A DNA stretch of 64,000 nucleotides from Celeribacter litoreus (GTDB taxonomy: Bacteria > Pseudomonadota > Alphaproteobacteria > Rhodobacterales > Rhodobacteraceae). A model generated the notes under the pieces. The model saw only the letters and a program-made list of their open reading frames with translations, ran no database searches and was not told the DNA's origin. The position numbers were made by a program, and so were the translations under genes. This document shows, piece after piece, positions 35,795-44,521 of this stretch. How positions within the stretch are numbered: the stretch's first letter is position 1; the number at the start of each line of letters is the position of its first letter. Location: the NCBI RefSeq assembly GCF_020165855.1, contig NZ_JAIUFY010000014.1, positions 186,001 to 250,000 of the forward strand, written 5' to 3'.

Positions 35795-36745
35795 TCACAC
35801 CAACCGCCGCACGCGCTCCGTGAGAAGGTCAAAGAACCCCTCGGCGTCCGCATCCCCCATGAACATCGCATTTTTCGGACGATCCGTGACCCCCCACCAA
35901 TCGGCAACGGTCATGCCGCGAGTCAGCTCGGATTTCGTCTCGATCTCGACATTGATAAAGCGGCCGGAGAACAAGTCCGGCTTGATCAGATAGGCGATCA
36001 CGGTCGGGTCATGCAAAGGCCCGCCCTCGGAGCCGTATTTCTCGATGTCGAAGCGTTCGAAGAAGTCGAGCCACCCTGCGACGACATCCCCGAGGTGGTT
36101 GTCGAACTCCTTGAACGCCTGAAGCCGCGGCGCGGTCACGAGCACTTTGTGCGTCGCGTCGAGCGGCATCACCACGAGTTTGACACCGGATTTGAAGACG
36201 ATCTCGGCGGCTTCGGGGTCCACGTAGATGTTGAACTCCGCTGCGGGGGTGATGTTGCCCACCTCAAAGTAGGCCCCGCCCATGAGGACGATTTCCTGCA
36301 CTCGTTCCACGATATCGGGCGCTTTTTCAAAGGCAGTTGCAATGTTTGTCAGCGGCCCCATCGGGCAGAGCGTCACGGTGCCCGCAGGCTCGGAGCGCAG
36401 GGTCTCGATGATGAAATCGACCCCGTTCTGGTCCTGTAGGGGCATGGTCGGTGTGGGCAGTTCAATTCCGTCGAGGCCCGTTTTGCCGTGCACATGTTCC
36501 GCCGTCACTAGCGTATGGGCCATCGGACGGTCGCAGCCTGCGTAGACCTTCACATCCGGACGGCCCGCGACCTCGCAAACTTTGCGCGCATTCTCGGAGG
36601 TGCGCTCGATCGGCACATTTCCCGCCACCGCCGTGATGCCCAGAAGGTCAATCTCCTCGGGCGAGCCAAGCGCCAGAAGGATCGCCATGGCGTCGTCTTG
36701 ACCGGGGTCGGTGTCGATAATGATTTTGCGCGGGAATTGCGTCAT
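35795..36745 (-). CDS. Nucleoside hydrolase (IUNH family)
   Basis: 316-residue inosine/uridine-preferring nucleoside hydrolase, releasing base and ribose in salvage. The calcium/ribose site motif is IIIDTDPGQDDAMAI, followed by GITAVAGNVPIERT, LCPMGPLTNIA, EFNIYVDPEAA and HDPTVIAYLI with the active-site His. Whether it prefers purine or pyrimidine cannot be told. It is located just upstream of selO on the same strand. Confidence 0.92.
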   Translation of the reverse strand: MTQFPRKIIIDTDPGQDDAMAILLALGSPEEIDLLGITAVAGNVPIERTSENARKVCEVAGRPDVKVYAGCDRPMAHTLVTAEHVHGKTGLDGIELPTPTMPLQDQNGVDFIIETLRSEPAGTVTLCPMGPLTNIATAFEKAPDIVERVQEIVLMGGAYFEVGNITPAAEFNIYVDPEAAEIVFKSGVKLVVMPLDATHKVLVTAPRLQAFKEFDNHLGDVVAGWLDFFERFDIEKYGSEGGPLHDPTVIAYLIKPDLFSGRFINVEIETKSELTRGMTVADWWGVTDRPKNAMFMGDADAEGFFDLLTERVRRLV

Positions 36746-36821
36746 GTGAAGGCCTCATGAAAGATCAGAACCTGCACGATGACTTGCGTCAGAGGGGATG
36801 TAAAGCCGATGCGCCCGTGCG

Positions 36822-37322
36822 TTATCTACGGACCTGCCGTGCGCCATCTGCGGCGATGACGATCACGGTGCGAATGCCTTCAAGCTCTTCGAAGGACAGG
36901 GATTTTGCGGCGGTGATGCGACGCTGAGCCTCTGTGCCGATCGGCGCGCTGCCGGAGGGTGCGCGCATGCGGAATTCAAAGGCGAGCGTGTCGTTGTTCT
37001 CGGTTGGGACGCGCACGAGTTGGGCGTCGTAGTAGCCCGTCGACGGGAGCGCGGCAGTGGCGGTCACGATCGCGCCAGAGGCGGAACGTACCATGCTCAT
37101 GTCGGTGAGTGTTGGCGCGAGTTGACGGATGTCGACCAGAACAGGGTAGCCCTTTTTCGGCGCAAGCGTCGGGAGGATGACGATCTGATTTCCGTCTGCG
37201 TCAAGCTCGACCGGCTCCGATGAGCCGAACCAGTTCATCGGGTTGAACCGTGACTCACCAAAAGAGCTACAGCCCGCGAGCAGGGACAGAACCAGACCCG
37301 AAATAATCATCTGACGACGCAT
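36822..37322 (-). CDS. Lipoprotein of unknown function
   Basis: 166-residue predicted lipoprotein: MRRQMIISGLVLSLLAGCSS gives a signal with lipobox LAGC. A stretch FNPMNWFGSSEPVE follows the anchor, and the rest is mixed alpha/beta ending with EELEGIRTVIVIAADGARQVRR. Similar proteins are conserved in Roseobacters but unnamed. ATG 37322 has a strong GGGAGG upstream; a GTG at 37337 lacks one. Confidence 0.75.
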   Translation of the reverse strand: MRRQMIISGLVLSLLAGCSSFGESRFNPMNWFGSSEPVELDADGNQIVILPTLAPKKGYPVLVDIRQLAPTLTDMSMVRSASGAIVTATAALPSTGYYDAQLVRVPTENNDTLAFEFRMRAPSGSAPIGTEAQRRITAAKSLSFEELEGIRTVIVIAADGARQVRR

Positions 37323-37378
37323 CAATGCCTCCCGCACAATTGTATGCCCAAGGGCTACACAAAAAGCAGAGGCTTGAA

Positions 37379-37398
37379 AAGGTCCGTTGCTGGACCTT
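37379..37398 (+). other. Perfect hairpin upstream of sufE
   Basis: AAGGTCC-GTTGCT-GGACCTT is a 7-bp perfect stem 55 bases before the sufE ATG. It may be a leader hairpin or a dyad operator. No T run follows. Confidence 0.35.
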
Positions 37399-37452
37399 CG
37401 CAGTCCGAGGGACTAAGTGTGGTCGGAGTATTTCATTGGAGTGGGTGCACCT

Positions 37453-37863
37453 ATGGCGAACGAAGCTTTTGAAGAGTTGGTCGAGACGTTCGAATTTCTG
37501 GACGATTGGGAAGATCGCTACCGCCATGTGATCGAAATGGGCAAAGCATTCCCCCCGCTGGATGACGCCTTCAAAGTGCCGGCGACAAAGGTGGAGGGCT
37601 GTGCGTCTCAGGTCTGGCTCGTGCCGACAATCGAGGATGGAACGTTTGATTTTCAGGGCGCGTCCGATGCCATGATTGTGCAGGGTCTCATCGCGGTTTT
37701 GCATGAACTCTATGCCGGTCTTTCGCCGAAAGACGTGGTCGCGGTGGATGCGCCTGCGGAACTCGCGCGTTTGGGTCTGGATGAGCACCTGTCCTCCCAG
37801 CGCTCCAACGGTCTGCGTGCCATGGTGCAGCGCATTCGCGAGACGGCTTCAAGCGCGGCGTAA
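37453..37863 (+). CDS. sufE: SufE-type sulfur acceptor
   Basis: 136-residue SufE, which takes persulfide sulfur from the cysteine desulfurase SufS and passes it to the SufBCD scaffold for Fe-S assembly. The sulfur-carrying Cys50 is in KVEGCASQVWL, and the fold segments around FLDDWEDRYRHVIEMG and VLHELYAGLSPKDV are typical. ATG 37453 is preferred over the upstream ATG at 37417 because GGAG lies nine bases before and the family starts here. The other suf genes are not in this window. Confidence 0.92.
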   Translation: MANEAFEELVETFEFLDDWEDRYRHVIEMGKAFPPLDDAFKVPATKVEGCASQVWLVPTIEDGTFDFQGASDAMIVQGLIAVLHELYAGLSPKDVVAVDAPAELARLGLDEHLSSQRSNGLRAMVQRIRETASSAA

Positions 37864-37875
37864 CGCCGGACTTTT

Positions 37876-37898
37876 GAGTATTTTGGCCAAGAAGAAGA
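37876..37898 (+). repeat. Dispersed 3'-end repeat, copy 3
   Basis: A 23-base element (GAGTATTTTGGCC ... AAGAAGAAGA) 13 bases after the sufE stop and abutting the stop of the convergent DUF1638 gene. The copies at 21602 and 35762 occupy the same kind of site. Confidence 0.7.
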
Positions 37899-38534
37899 TC
37901 AGGCGCGGAGAAAGCGGTCCAGATCTCCGTAGCCTGTAAAGCGCCGTTCGAATTTCAGCCCCATGCGATCTGCGCAGCGTTCTGCTGTCGCGGTCAGCTG
38001 CGGATCCTCAGTCTGTGCGAGGTAGACGAGGGTTTCGTAATTGCCGAAATACATCTGCAACAGGTCTGGGTAGCGGTCGAGGCCGAGCGGTTTCCAGACG
38101 AAGGCGTCGAACTGACGGGCGAGGAAGTCGGTGAGGTAGAAACTCGTTACCTCGTTGCGGGTTGCGAAGGTCTCGATCCCGTCGAAGAAGGCGTAGCAAT
38201 GAGGGGCGTCGATCATCTCGGCCCCGAGGCGGTCGCACACTGTTTGCAATTGGCCGCCTGTGCCGCAATCTCCGTAGGCCACGAGAAAATGGTCATAGTC
38301 CGCGCGGTGTTTGAGGATCGCGGCCTCAACGGCATCTGGGATTTTGGCGGGGGAATTGTGCAAGATCGCGGGCAGGCAGGTGAGTGTCAGGTGATCCAGC
38401 CCGTTGGCCGAAATGAGCGCCAGCACCTCGCGCGCTAGGGCGCCGCAGGCGATCACGAGCGTTTTGCCTGTGCCTGTCGTGGAGAGACCCTGATCGCGCA
38501 GGGTCTCATCCGTTATCGTTTGGTCCGTTGTCAC
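37899..38534 (-). CDS. DUF1638 protein, corrinoid-linked
   Basis: 211-residue DUF1638 protein of unknown activity. Features are TLVIACGALAREVLALI, YGDCGTGGQL and a C-terminal part with Tyr/Phe-rich FGNYETLVYLAQTEDP. The family regularly occurs beside corrinoid methyltransferase genes, as here. The start is GTG and overlaps the stop of the corrinoid protein gene by four bases (GTGA), so the two are translationally coupled and probably act together. A role in cobalamin-dependent methyl transfer is inference from context. Confidence 0.85.
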   Translation of the reverse strand: MTTDQTITDETLRDQGLSTTGTGKTLVIACGALAREVLALISANGLDHLTLTCLPAILHNSPAKIPDAVEAAILKHRADYDHFLVAYGDCGTGGQLQTVCDRLGAEMIDAPHCYAFFDGIETFATRNEVTSFYLTDFLARQFDAFVWKPLGLDRYPDLLQMYFGNYETLVYLAQTEDPQLTATAERCADRMGLKFERRFTGYGDLDRFLRA

Positions 38535-39226
38535 GCCTGATTATGGCGCGCAGCGACGAGTTTCTTTGCGGTTTCCACGGCAATCGCCGCGTCGTCGCAA
38601 TAGGCGTCGGCGCCGATGGCACGACCAAATTCCTCGTTCAGAGGCGCACCGCCGCAGAGCACGATGTATTTGTCGCGCAGGCCTTGTTCCGCGAGGCTCT
38701 CGATTACCGTCTTCATGTAGGGCATCGTCGTGGTGAGCAGGGCGGACATGCCGATGATATCCGCGCCTTCGCGCTCTGCCGTGCCGATGTAATTGTCGGC
38801 CTCGGTGTTGATGCCGAGATCGATTATCTCGAAGCCTGCGCCTTCCATCATCATGGCGACGAGGTTCTTGCCGATGTCGTGGATGTCGCCTTTGACGGTG
38901 CCGATGACCATCTTGCCCATCTTCGGCGCGCCGGTTTCGACCAAGAGCGGTTTGAGGATGGCCATGCCGCCCTTCATCGCTTGTGCGGCGCGGAGCACTT
39001 CGGGGACAAACAGGATGCCATCGCGGAAGTCGTCGCCGACGATCTGCATCCCTGCCACGAGCGATTTCGTGAGGATGTCATAAGGCGTCCACTTGCGCTC
39101 AAGCAGGATTTCCACGGCTTCCTCGATCTCGTCTTTGAGGCCGTCGTAGAGGTCGTCCATCATCTGCTCGACCAGCTCTTCGTCGTTGAGTTCGGAGAGG
39201 ATCAGATCGTCTTCTTCATCAGACAT
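38531..39226 (-). CDS. B12-binding corrinoid protein (MtbC/MetH-B12-like)
   Basis: 231-residue corrinoid protein: a helical cap domain (about residues 10-95) and a B12-binding Rossmann domain with the DxHxxG motif in GTVKGDIHDIGKN (His116 as lower cobalt ligand), then IDLGINTEADNY, SALLTTTMPYM and VLCGGAPLNEEF. It carries methyl groups as methylcobalamin. Start 39226 is chosen because the longer reading adds a basic stretch lacking family character. With the BHMT-like gene nearby it could be one part of a split cobalamin-dependent methionine synthase, as described in Roseobacters; that link is inferred. Confidence 0.9.
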   Translation of the reverse strand: MSDEEDDLILSELNDEELVEQMMDDLYDGLKDEIEEAVEILLERKWTPYDILTKSLVAGMQIVGDDFRDGILFVPEVLRAAQAMKGGMAILKPLLVETGAPKMGKMVIGTVKGDIHDIGKNLVAMMMEGAGFEIIDLGINTEADNYIGTAEREGADIIGMSALLTTTMPYMKTVIESLAEQGLRDKYIVLCGGAPLNEEFGRAIGADAYCDDAAIAVETAKKLVAARHNQA

Positions 39227-39314
39227 GGGCGTTTCCTTTCGTCTGTATAATTTTGCCAGATAGGCGGAGGAGAGCCTCTTGGCAAATGTTCTCATTTTGT
39301 TCTAGTTTCACGGC

Positions 39315-40415
39315 ATGACCCGCGAATCCAGTTTTTTCTCTGAGACGCTGCCACTCGGCCTTGTTCCCAAGGCGCGGGGCGCGACGTCCAATGCGTCCGG
39401 CCGGTTTGAACGGCTGGCGCGCGAAACCTTTCTCGACGGCTGGGAGAGCGAGGTCGAAGATGTGACCGCACGCACCACCACCGTGGATGAACCCGTGCGC
39501 AAGATTATCACGCGCAACGACAGTCCCGATATCCCTTTTGACCGCTCCATCAACCCTTATCGCGGGTGCGAGCACGGATGTTCTTACTGCTTTGCCCGTC
39601 CGAGCCACGCCTACCTTGGCCTGTCGGCCGGTCTCGACTTTGAAACCCGCCTGACGCGCAAGAAGGGGGCGGCAGAGGCGCTGCGGCGCGAATTGACCGC
39701 GCGCGGATACGAGGTGGCGCCGATTGCCATCGGGACCAATACTGATCCTTACCAACCGATCGAGGCCCGCGACCGGATCATGCGGGAGGTTTTGGAGGTG
39801 CTGCGCGAGCACAACCATCCTGTGTCGATCACCACGAAGGGCACGCTCATTGAGCGCGATCTCGATCTTCTGGCGCCGATGGCGGCGAAGGGATTGGTGC
39901 AGGTGGGGGTTTCTGTGACGACCCTCGGCTCGCGCCTGTCGCGGCAGTTGGAGCCACGTGCGCCCGTTCCTGCTCGTCGTCTCAAGACGATCCGCGCCTT
40001 GGCAGACGCCGGTATTCCGACCCGCGTCATGGTCGCGCCCGTCATTCCGGCACTCACGGATCATGAGTTGGAGGCGATTGTCACAGCCGCGGCCCAGCAC
40101 GGGGCGAAGGCCGCGAATTACATTATGCTGCGCCTGCCCAATGAGGTGGCTCCGCTCTTTGAAGAGTGGCTCGCCACCCATGTCCCCGACCGTGCCAAGC
40201 GCGTCATGAACCGTGTCCATGAGCTGCGCGGGGGCAAGGCCAACGACAGCCGCTGGGGCAAGCGGATGACGGGGGAGGGCGAGTGGGCCGAGTTGATGGC
40301 CAAACGCTTTGAGATTGTATTGGGGCGCACGGGGCTCTCGCGTGGATTGCCCGCGCTCAGAACAGATCTCTTCGCCGTGCCGCCACGGCCCGGTGATCAA
40401 CTGTCCCTGTTCTGA
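39315..40415 (+). CDS. PA0069-family radical SAM protein
   Basis: 366-residue radical SAM protein of the PA0069 type, related to spore photoproduct lyase. The Fe-S cluster motif reads CEHGCSYCF (CxxxCxxC) within INPYRGCEHGCSYCFARPSH, followed by IAIGTNTDPYQPIEARDRIMRE and VSITTKGTLIERD. Reaction and substrate are unknown. It is divergent from the corrinoid protein gene and ends 20 bases before the convergent BHMT-like gene. Confidence 0.9.
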   Translation: MTRESSFFSETLPLGLVPKARGATSNASGRFERLARETFLDGWESEVEDVTARTTTVDEPVRKIITRNDSPDIPFDRSINPYRGCEHGCSYCFARPSHAYLGLSAGLDFETRLTRKKGAAEALRRELTARGYEVAPIAIGTNTDPYQPIEARDRIMREVLEVLREHNHPVSITTKGTLIERDLDLLAPMAAKGLVQVGVSVTTLGSRLSRQLEPRAPVPARRLKTIRALADAGIPTRVMVAPVIPALTDHELEAIVTAAAQHGAKAANYIMLRLPNEVAPLFEEWLATHVPDRAKRVMNRVHELRGGKANDSRWGKRMTGEGEWAELMAKRFEIVLGRTGLSRGLPALRTDLFAVPPRPGDQLSLF

Positions 40416-40435
40416 GCTGCGCCCCGCCATTTGTG

Positions 40436-41452
40436 TTAGCCGCGACGACGACGGCCGGAGCGTTCTCGCTTCGCCGGGCCTTTGTCATCGGTGCCGTCGG
40501 ACGCGGAGGAGAAGCCGCCGAGTTTCTCGACGATCTGCTCCAGCGTCGGACGTGGACCGCGCGGACGGGTTTCGAGTGCTTCACGCATGGCGCGCAGGTG
40601 CTCCGGCATGGTGCCACAGCAGCCGCCGATGATCTTCGCACCCGCGTCACGCGCCATACACGCATAGTCGGCCATGAGTTCCGGCGTGCCATCATAGTGG
40701 ATGTGGCCGTCGACATAGCGCGGAATACCTGCGTTGCCTTTCGCAATAATGGTCCGTTCGTGGCCTTGGGCGGCAAAGCCCAGAACGGTGCGCAGCAGGT
40801 CGGAAGAGCCGGTGCCGCAGTTCGCGCCATAGGCGACCGGCGGGGTGTCCATTTTTTCGACCATGTTGGCAAGTTCCGCAGAGGTCACGCCCATCATGGT
40901 GCGGCCTGCGGTGTCAAAGCTCATGGTGCCGACCCACGGCAGACCTGCGGCAGAGGCGCCTTCTGCGGCGGCTTTGTATTCTTCGGGGGCGGAGATGGTT
41001 TCGATCCAGGCCACGTCTGCGCCGCCTGCCTTGAGACCTTCGGCCTGTTCCTTGAACATCGCGACGGCGTTCTCGTAGGTGAGCGATCCCATCGGTTCCA
41101 TGATCTCGCCGGTCGGCCCCATGGAGCCTGCGACGATGATCGGGCGGTCGGCGGCGTCAGCAACTTTACGGCCGATTTCAGCAGCGGCTTTGTTCAACTC
41201 GAACACGCGGTCTTCTGCGTTGTGGAGCTTCAAACGCGCAGCCGTGCCACCGAAGGAGTTGGTCAGGAAGATGTCGGACCCTGCATCCACAGCGCCCTGA
41301 TAGAGCTTTTCGATGTTCTCCGGCTTGTCGACGTTCCAAAGCTCCGGCGCATCACCGGACGAGAGGCCCATGTTGAAGAGGGTGGTGCCCGTCGCGCCAT
41401 CGGCCAAAAGCCAGTCGCGTGTTTCAAGCAGTTTCGTGAGGGCGTCGGTCAT
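40436..41452 (-). CDS. bmt: Betaine/homocysteine S-methyltransferase
   Basis: 338-residue PF02574 methyltransferase. Zinc-binding cysteines are in YGANCGTGSSDLL and IIGGCCGTMPEHL, and the catalytic N-terminus reads WLLADGATGTTLFNMGL. The enzyme transfers a methyl group to homocysteine giving methionine, from betaine or from the nearby corrinoid protein. An unusual C-terminal tail of about 40 residues ends in a basic run (KRERSGRRRRG). ATG 41452 is taken; a 6-bp hairpin (41472-41488) lies just upstream of its ribosome binding site. Confidence 0.88.
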   Translation of the reverse strand: MTDALTKLLETRDWLLADGATGTTLFNMGLSSGDAPELWNVDKPENIEKLYQGAVDAGSDIFLTNSFGGTAARLKLHNAEDRVFELNKAAAEIGRKVADAADRPIIVAGSMGPTGEIMEPMGSLTYENAVAMFKEQAEGLKAGGADVAWIETISAPEEYKAAAEGASAAGLPWVGTMSFDTAGRTMMGVTSAELANMVEKMDTPPVAYGANCGTGSSDLLRTVLGFAAQGHERTIIAKGNAGIPRYVDGHIHYDGTPELMADYACMARDAGAKIIGGCCGTMPEHLRAMREALETRPRGPRPTLEQIVEKLGGFSSASDGTDDKGPAKRERSGRRRRG

Positions 41453-41471
41453 CTTCGGCTCCGGAGTTGTG

Positions 41472-41488
41472 GGTGCGAAAAGCGCACC
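41472..41488 (-). other. Leader hairpin before bmt
   Basis: GGTGCG and CGCACC form a perfect 6-bp stem with a 5-base loop, ending 20 bases before the bmt start codon. It could affect translation start. No known riboswitch was recognised in this 200-base leader. Confidence 0.4.
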
Positions 41489-41660
41489 TTGGATCAGCGC
41501 ATCAGGCCGCGCGGCAGTATACCGAGCGGGGATTTGGCGCCCGTGTGCCACGTCTGGCGAAAATTATCAAATTCAAACAGGTCATAAAGATGTTGAGCCA
41601 AATCTGAATTGGCGGTGGTCTGCGCGGTCAGAGACTCGGGGTTTTCCGACGTCGCCAGCC

Positions 41661-41691
41661 AAAAAATAAGGCCCGCACGAACGCGCGGGCC
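41661..41691 (-). terminator. Terminator of DUF1476 gene
   Basis: On the minus strand a 7-bp stem GGCCCGC/GCGGGCC with an 8-base loop is followed by TTATTTTTT, 44 bases after the stop. It separates the gene from bmt. Confidence 0.88.
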
Positions 41692-41735
41692 AAATTAGAT
41701 CTCATTTGGTTTTCACCGGCTCGAAGCCGCCAATC

Positions 41736-42047
41736 TCAGGCCTCGACCAATTCTGCCTTCGCCTCTTTGAGATAGGCGGAATACAGGGCGCGGACTTCGT
41801 CTGCGGTGGTCATCGCTCCGACGTCTGCGGTGATCTTGCGGACCACGTCTTCTGCGCCTGCCTCCTCCATGTCGGCGCGGATGACTTCTACCACGTAGGC
41901 CTCAGCGGCATCTGCGGTTTTTCCAAGCTTTTCAGCGGCCCAGAGCGCGATCTTGCGATCTGCGCGCGCTTCGGCTTTGAACCGCATTTCGGCGTCATGC
42001 GCGTATTTTGCCTCAAAGGCAGCTTCACGTTCGTCGAATGTGGTCAT
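41736..42047 (-). CDS. F1Fo-ATP synthase zeta inhibitor (DUF1476)
   Basis: 103-residue DUF1476 protein, the zeta subunit of alphaproteobacterial ATP synthase. In Paracoccus it blocks ATP hydrolysis by inserting its N-terminus into F1. The inhibitory N-terminal region (TTFDEREAAFEAKYAHDAEM) and the four-helix body (ARADRKIALWAAEKLG, AYVVEVIRADMEEAG) are both present. GGAGGAG lies seven bases before the ATG. It is single, with its own terminator. Confidence 0.9.
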   Translation of the reverse strand: MTTFDEREAAFEAKYAHDAEMRFKAEARADRKIALWAAEKLGKTADAAEAYVVEVIRADMEEAGAEDVVRKITADVGAMTTADEVRALYSAYLKEAKAELVEA

Positions 42048-42181
42048 AACAGGCTCCTCCTCATGCTGTTGTAAAAATTATGCCCACGCGCGCGGGTGCG
42101 GACAAGGTGAATCGATCAAATAGGCCGGAAATTTTCGCTATTTTCGGGGGTGTTGAAGGTGGGATATCATGGCCGAACTTG

Positions 42182-42220
42182 CTCTTGAGCGACCCTTGCC
42201 CTAAAGAGCGCTCTCAAGAG
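42182..42220. other. Inverted repeat in the purC leader
   Basis: CTCTTGAG (42182-42189) and CTCAAGAG (42213-42220) are exact inverted repeats around a 23-base loop containing the palindrome AGAGCGCTCT (42205-42214). They lie 44 bases before the purC ATG and may form a leader hairpin or operator. Confidence 0.35.
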
Positions 42221-42263
42221 ACGCGGGCGGTTGATTCCCGTCCCAGAAAAGGTTGGAGGCCCC

Positions 42264-43028
42264 ATGGCGCGGCGCAAGAAAATCTACGAAGGCAAAGCAA
42301 AGACTCTCTACGAGGGACCGGAACCGGGAACTCTGGTGCAGTATTTCAAAGATGATGCCACCGCGTTTAACGCCGAGAAGAAGGCGACGATCGAGGGTAA
42401 GGGTGTTCTGAACAACCGTTTGTCCGAGTTCTTCATGAACGGCCTGACCAACCTCGGCATTCCGAACCACTTCATCAAACGCCTCAACATGCGTGAGCAA
42501 CTGATCCGCCAGTGCGAGATCGTTCCGCTCGAAGTGATCGTGCGCAACTATGCTGCGGGCTCCATGGCGAAACGTCTGGGCCTCGAAGAGGGCCTGCGCC
42601 TGCCGCGTCCGATCATCGAGTTCTCCTACAAGGATGACGCGCTCGGCGATCCGCTCGTGCCGGAAGAATACATTGTGTCCTTCGGCTGGGCGTCCCAGCA
42701 GGATCTCGATGACATCGTGGCCCTGGCGCTGCGTGTGAACGACTTCCTGTCCGGCGTCATGTATGGCGTGGGCATCAAACTCATCGACTTCAAAATCGAG
42801 ATCGGTCGCGTTTGGGATGGCGACTTCATGCGCCTTATCGTTGCCGACGAAATTTCGCCGGATAGCTGCCGTCTCTGGGACATCGAGAGCGGGCAGAAGC
42901 TCGACAAAGACGTGTTCCGTCGTGACCTCGGCTCTCTGACCGATGCGTATACCGAAGTGGCGCGTCGTCTCGGCGTGCTGCCGACCAACGGTCCGATCGG
43001 CGACGACACGCCGAAGATCATTAACTAA
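42264..43028 (+). CDS. purC: SAICAR synthetase
   Basis: 254-residue phosphoribosylaminoimidazole-succinocarboxamide synthase, joining CAIR and aspartate with ATP in purine synthesis. Motifs: [55 protein letters not shown] and [17 protein letters not shown] 42264 has GGAGG four bases upstream. It heads the purC-purS unit; the gap to purS is 30 bases. Confidence 0.97.
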   Translation: MARRKKIYEGKAKTLYEGPEPGTLVQYFKDDATAFNAEKKATIEGKGVLNNRLSEFFMNGLTNLGIPNHFIKRLNMREQLIRQCEIVPLEVIVRNYAAGSMAKRLGLEEGLRLPRPIIEFSYKDDALGDPLVPEEYIVSFGWASQQDLDDIVALALRVNDFLSGVMYGVGIKLIDFKIEIGRVWDGDFMRLIVADEISPDSCRLWDIESGQKLDKDVFRRDLGSLTDAYTEVARRLGVLPTNGPIGDDTPKIIN

Positions 43029-43058
43029 TTCCAAGACATCCGCGAGAGGAACCCCACA

Positions 43059-43289
43059 ATGAAAGCCCGTGTCTTTGTTATGCTGAAAACCGGTGTTCTC
43101 GACCCGCAAGGCGCCGCCGTGCAGCACGCGCTCGGTGCGCTCGGGTTCGACGGGGTAAACGAGGTCCGTCAGGGCAAGGTGATCGAGCTTGATCTCGCGG
43201 ACGGCACCTCCGAGGAAACCATTGCCGAGATGTGCGAGAAACTCCTCGCCAATACGGTGATCGAGAGCTACCGCATCGAACTTCTCTAA
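43059..43289 (+). CDS. purS: FGAM synthase subunit PurS
   Basis: 76-residue PurS, the small bridging subunit of the three-part formylglycinamidine synthase (PurS-PurL-PurQ) that moves ammonia from PurQ to PurL. Family features: MKARVFVMLKTGVLDPQGAAVQHALGALGF and RQGKVIELDLADG. The length is normal. It is followed by a terminator; purQ is 1.2 kb further, and purL is not in this window. Confidence 0.95.
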   Translation: MKARVFVMLKTGVLDPQGAAVQHALGALGFDGVNEVRQGKVIELDLADGTSEETIAEMCEKLLANTVIESYRIELL

Positions 43290-43315
43290 TACCGAGGTTG
43301 CTTCACAACCTTTGA

Positions 43316-43343
43316 AAAGCCGCTCCCTTGGGGGCGGCTTTTT
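43316..43343 (+). terminator. Terminator after purS
   Basis: A stem AAAGCCGCTCCC/GGGGGCGGCTTT (one G-U) with a short TT-centred loop is followed by TTT, 27 bases after the purS stop. A smaller hairpin (AGGTTG/CAACCT, 43295-43311) precedes it. Confidence 0.9.
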
Positions 43344-43428
43344 CGCATTGTGGTCCTGCGCGAGCTGCAAATTTCGGGAAAATCGGCATCTGTGGTAGTC
43401 TCTTCCGATCACAGGGGAGGACGGGAAG

Positions 43429-44394
43429 ATGACACATGCGGGGGTTACGTTTCCACGGCAGGAGGGCCTGATCTATCTGGCCGAAGGCGGCGTTGAGACG
43501 GAGATCATGTATCGGCACGGACATAAGCTCCGTGAATTCGCGATGTTCGAACTCATGGATAAACCGGAGGCCGTCGCGGATATGCGCGATATGTATCGTC
43601 GCTATCTCGACGTCGCGGCGCGCTACGGGTTCGGGGCACTCATGGCTGGGTTTGATTACCGCGCGAGTCCGGATTGGGCCGAAAAGCTCGGCTATTCACC
43701 CGAAGGCCTCGTCGAGATGCAGCAAAAGTGCATCGACTTTTTGCGAGAAGTGTCAGCGTCTTATCGGGACGACCTACCGACCATCGCGATTGCAGGCTGT
43801 GTCGGGCCGCGCGGCGATGCCTATGAGTTGAACCGCGACATCACGGCTGAGGAGGCAGAGGAGTATCACAGCACGCAGATGGCGACGTTGAAGGATTGCG
43901 ATGTTGATATCGTCTGGGCCGCGACACTCAATAACATTCCCGAGGCTGTCGGTATCAGTCGCGCTGCCGCAGCGGCGGGTTTGCCGGTGAACATCTCTTT
44001 CACGCTCGACAGCACGCATAAACTCAAGTCCGGCCCCACACTTAAAGAGGCCATTGAGACCACGGATGCGGCGGCCGGTATCGCAAAGCCAGACTCTTAC
44101 GGGATCAATTGTTCTCATCCGGTGGAGTTCGCGCCCGCGCTTGAGGCGGGGGCGTGGAAAGAGCGGTTGCGCTCCCTTCGCCCGAATGCCGCCAAGATGG
44201 ACAAGATCACGCTCTGCCAATTGGGCCACATCGAAGAGGGGGATCCCGAAGAGCTTGGCCAGATGATGGGCGATCTCGCACGGGCCTATCCGTCGATTGA
44301 CATCTTGGGCGGCTGTTGCGGCACGTGGGACACGCATTTCGACCGAATTGCGCACTATGTCCGGGAGGCCCGTAAGGACCCGCAGCCCGCATAA
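43429..44394 (+). CDS. Homocysteine S-methyltransferase family protein
   Basis: 321-residue PF02574 protein, distinct from the gene at 40436. Zinc ligands are in [11 protein letters not shown] and [12 protein letters not shown]; the N-terminus [19 protein letters not shown] has Gly-Gly-x-Glu-Thr in place of the usual DGGTGT/DGAMGT form. The methyl donor is unknown; S-methylmethionine or a dimethylated compound is possible. It lies between purS and purQ, separated from purS by a terminator. GGGAGGACGGGAAG precedes the ATG. Confidence 0.85.
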   Translation: MTHAGVTFPRQEGLIYLAEGGVETEIMYRHGHKLREFAMFELMDKPEAVADMRDMYRRYLDVAARYGFGALMAGFDYRASPDWAEKLGYSPEGLVEMQQKCIDFLREVSASYRDDLPTIAIAGCVGPRGDAYELNRDITAEEAEEYHSTQMATLKDCDVDIVWAATLNNIPEAVGISRAAAAAGLPVNISFTLDSTHKLKSGPTLKEAIETTDAAAGIAKPDSYGINCSHPVEFAPALEAGAWKERLRSLRPNAAKMDKITLCQLGHIEEGDPEELGQMMGDLARAYPSIDILGGCCGTWDTHFDRIAHYVREARKDPQPA

Positions 44395-44521
44395 GGAAGG
44401 CCGCAGGCGAGACAATTGCACATCGCGCGGGGTTCGGCGTCTGATCACACTTGATCCAAGCGCCGCCTCAGCGTATCAGGCCCCCAAGTTATCTCCGCTC
44501 ATGCTGCCAAGGAGCTCCTCG

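Noticed and set aside
41453-41660. SAM, SAH or cobalamin riboswitch before bmt
   Set aside because: Only a short 6-bp hairpin is visible; none of the conserved cores of these riboswitches could be recognised.
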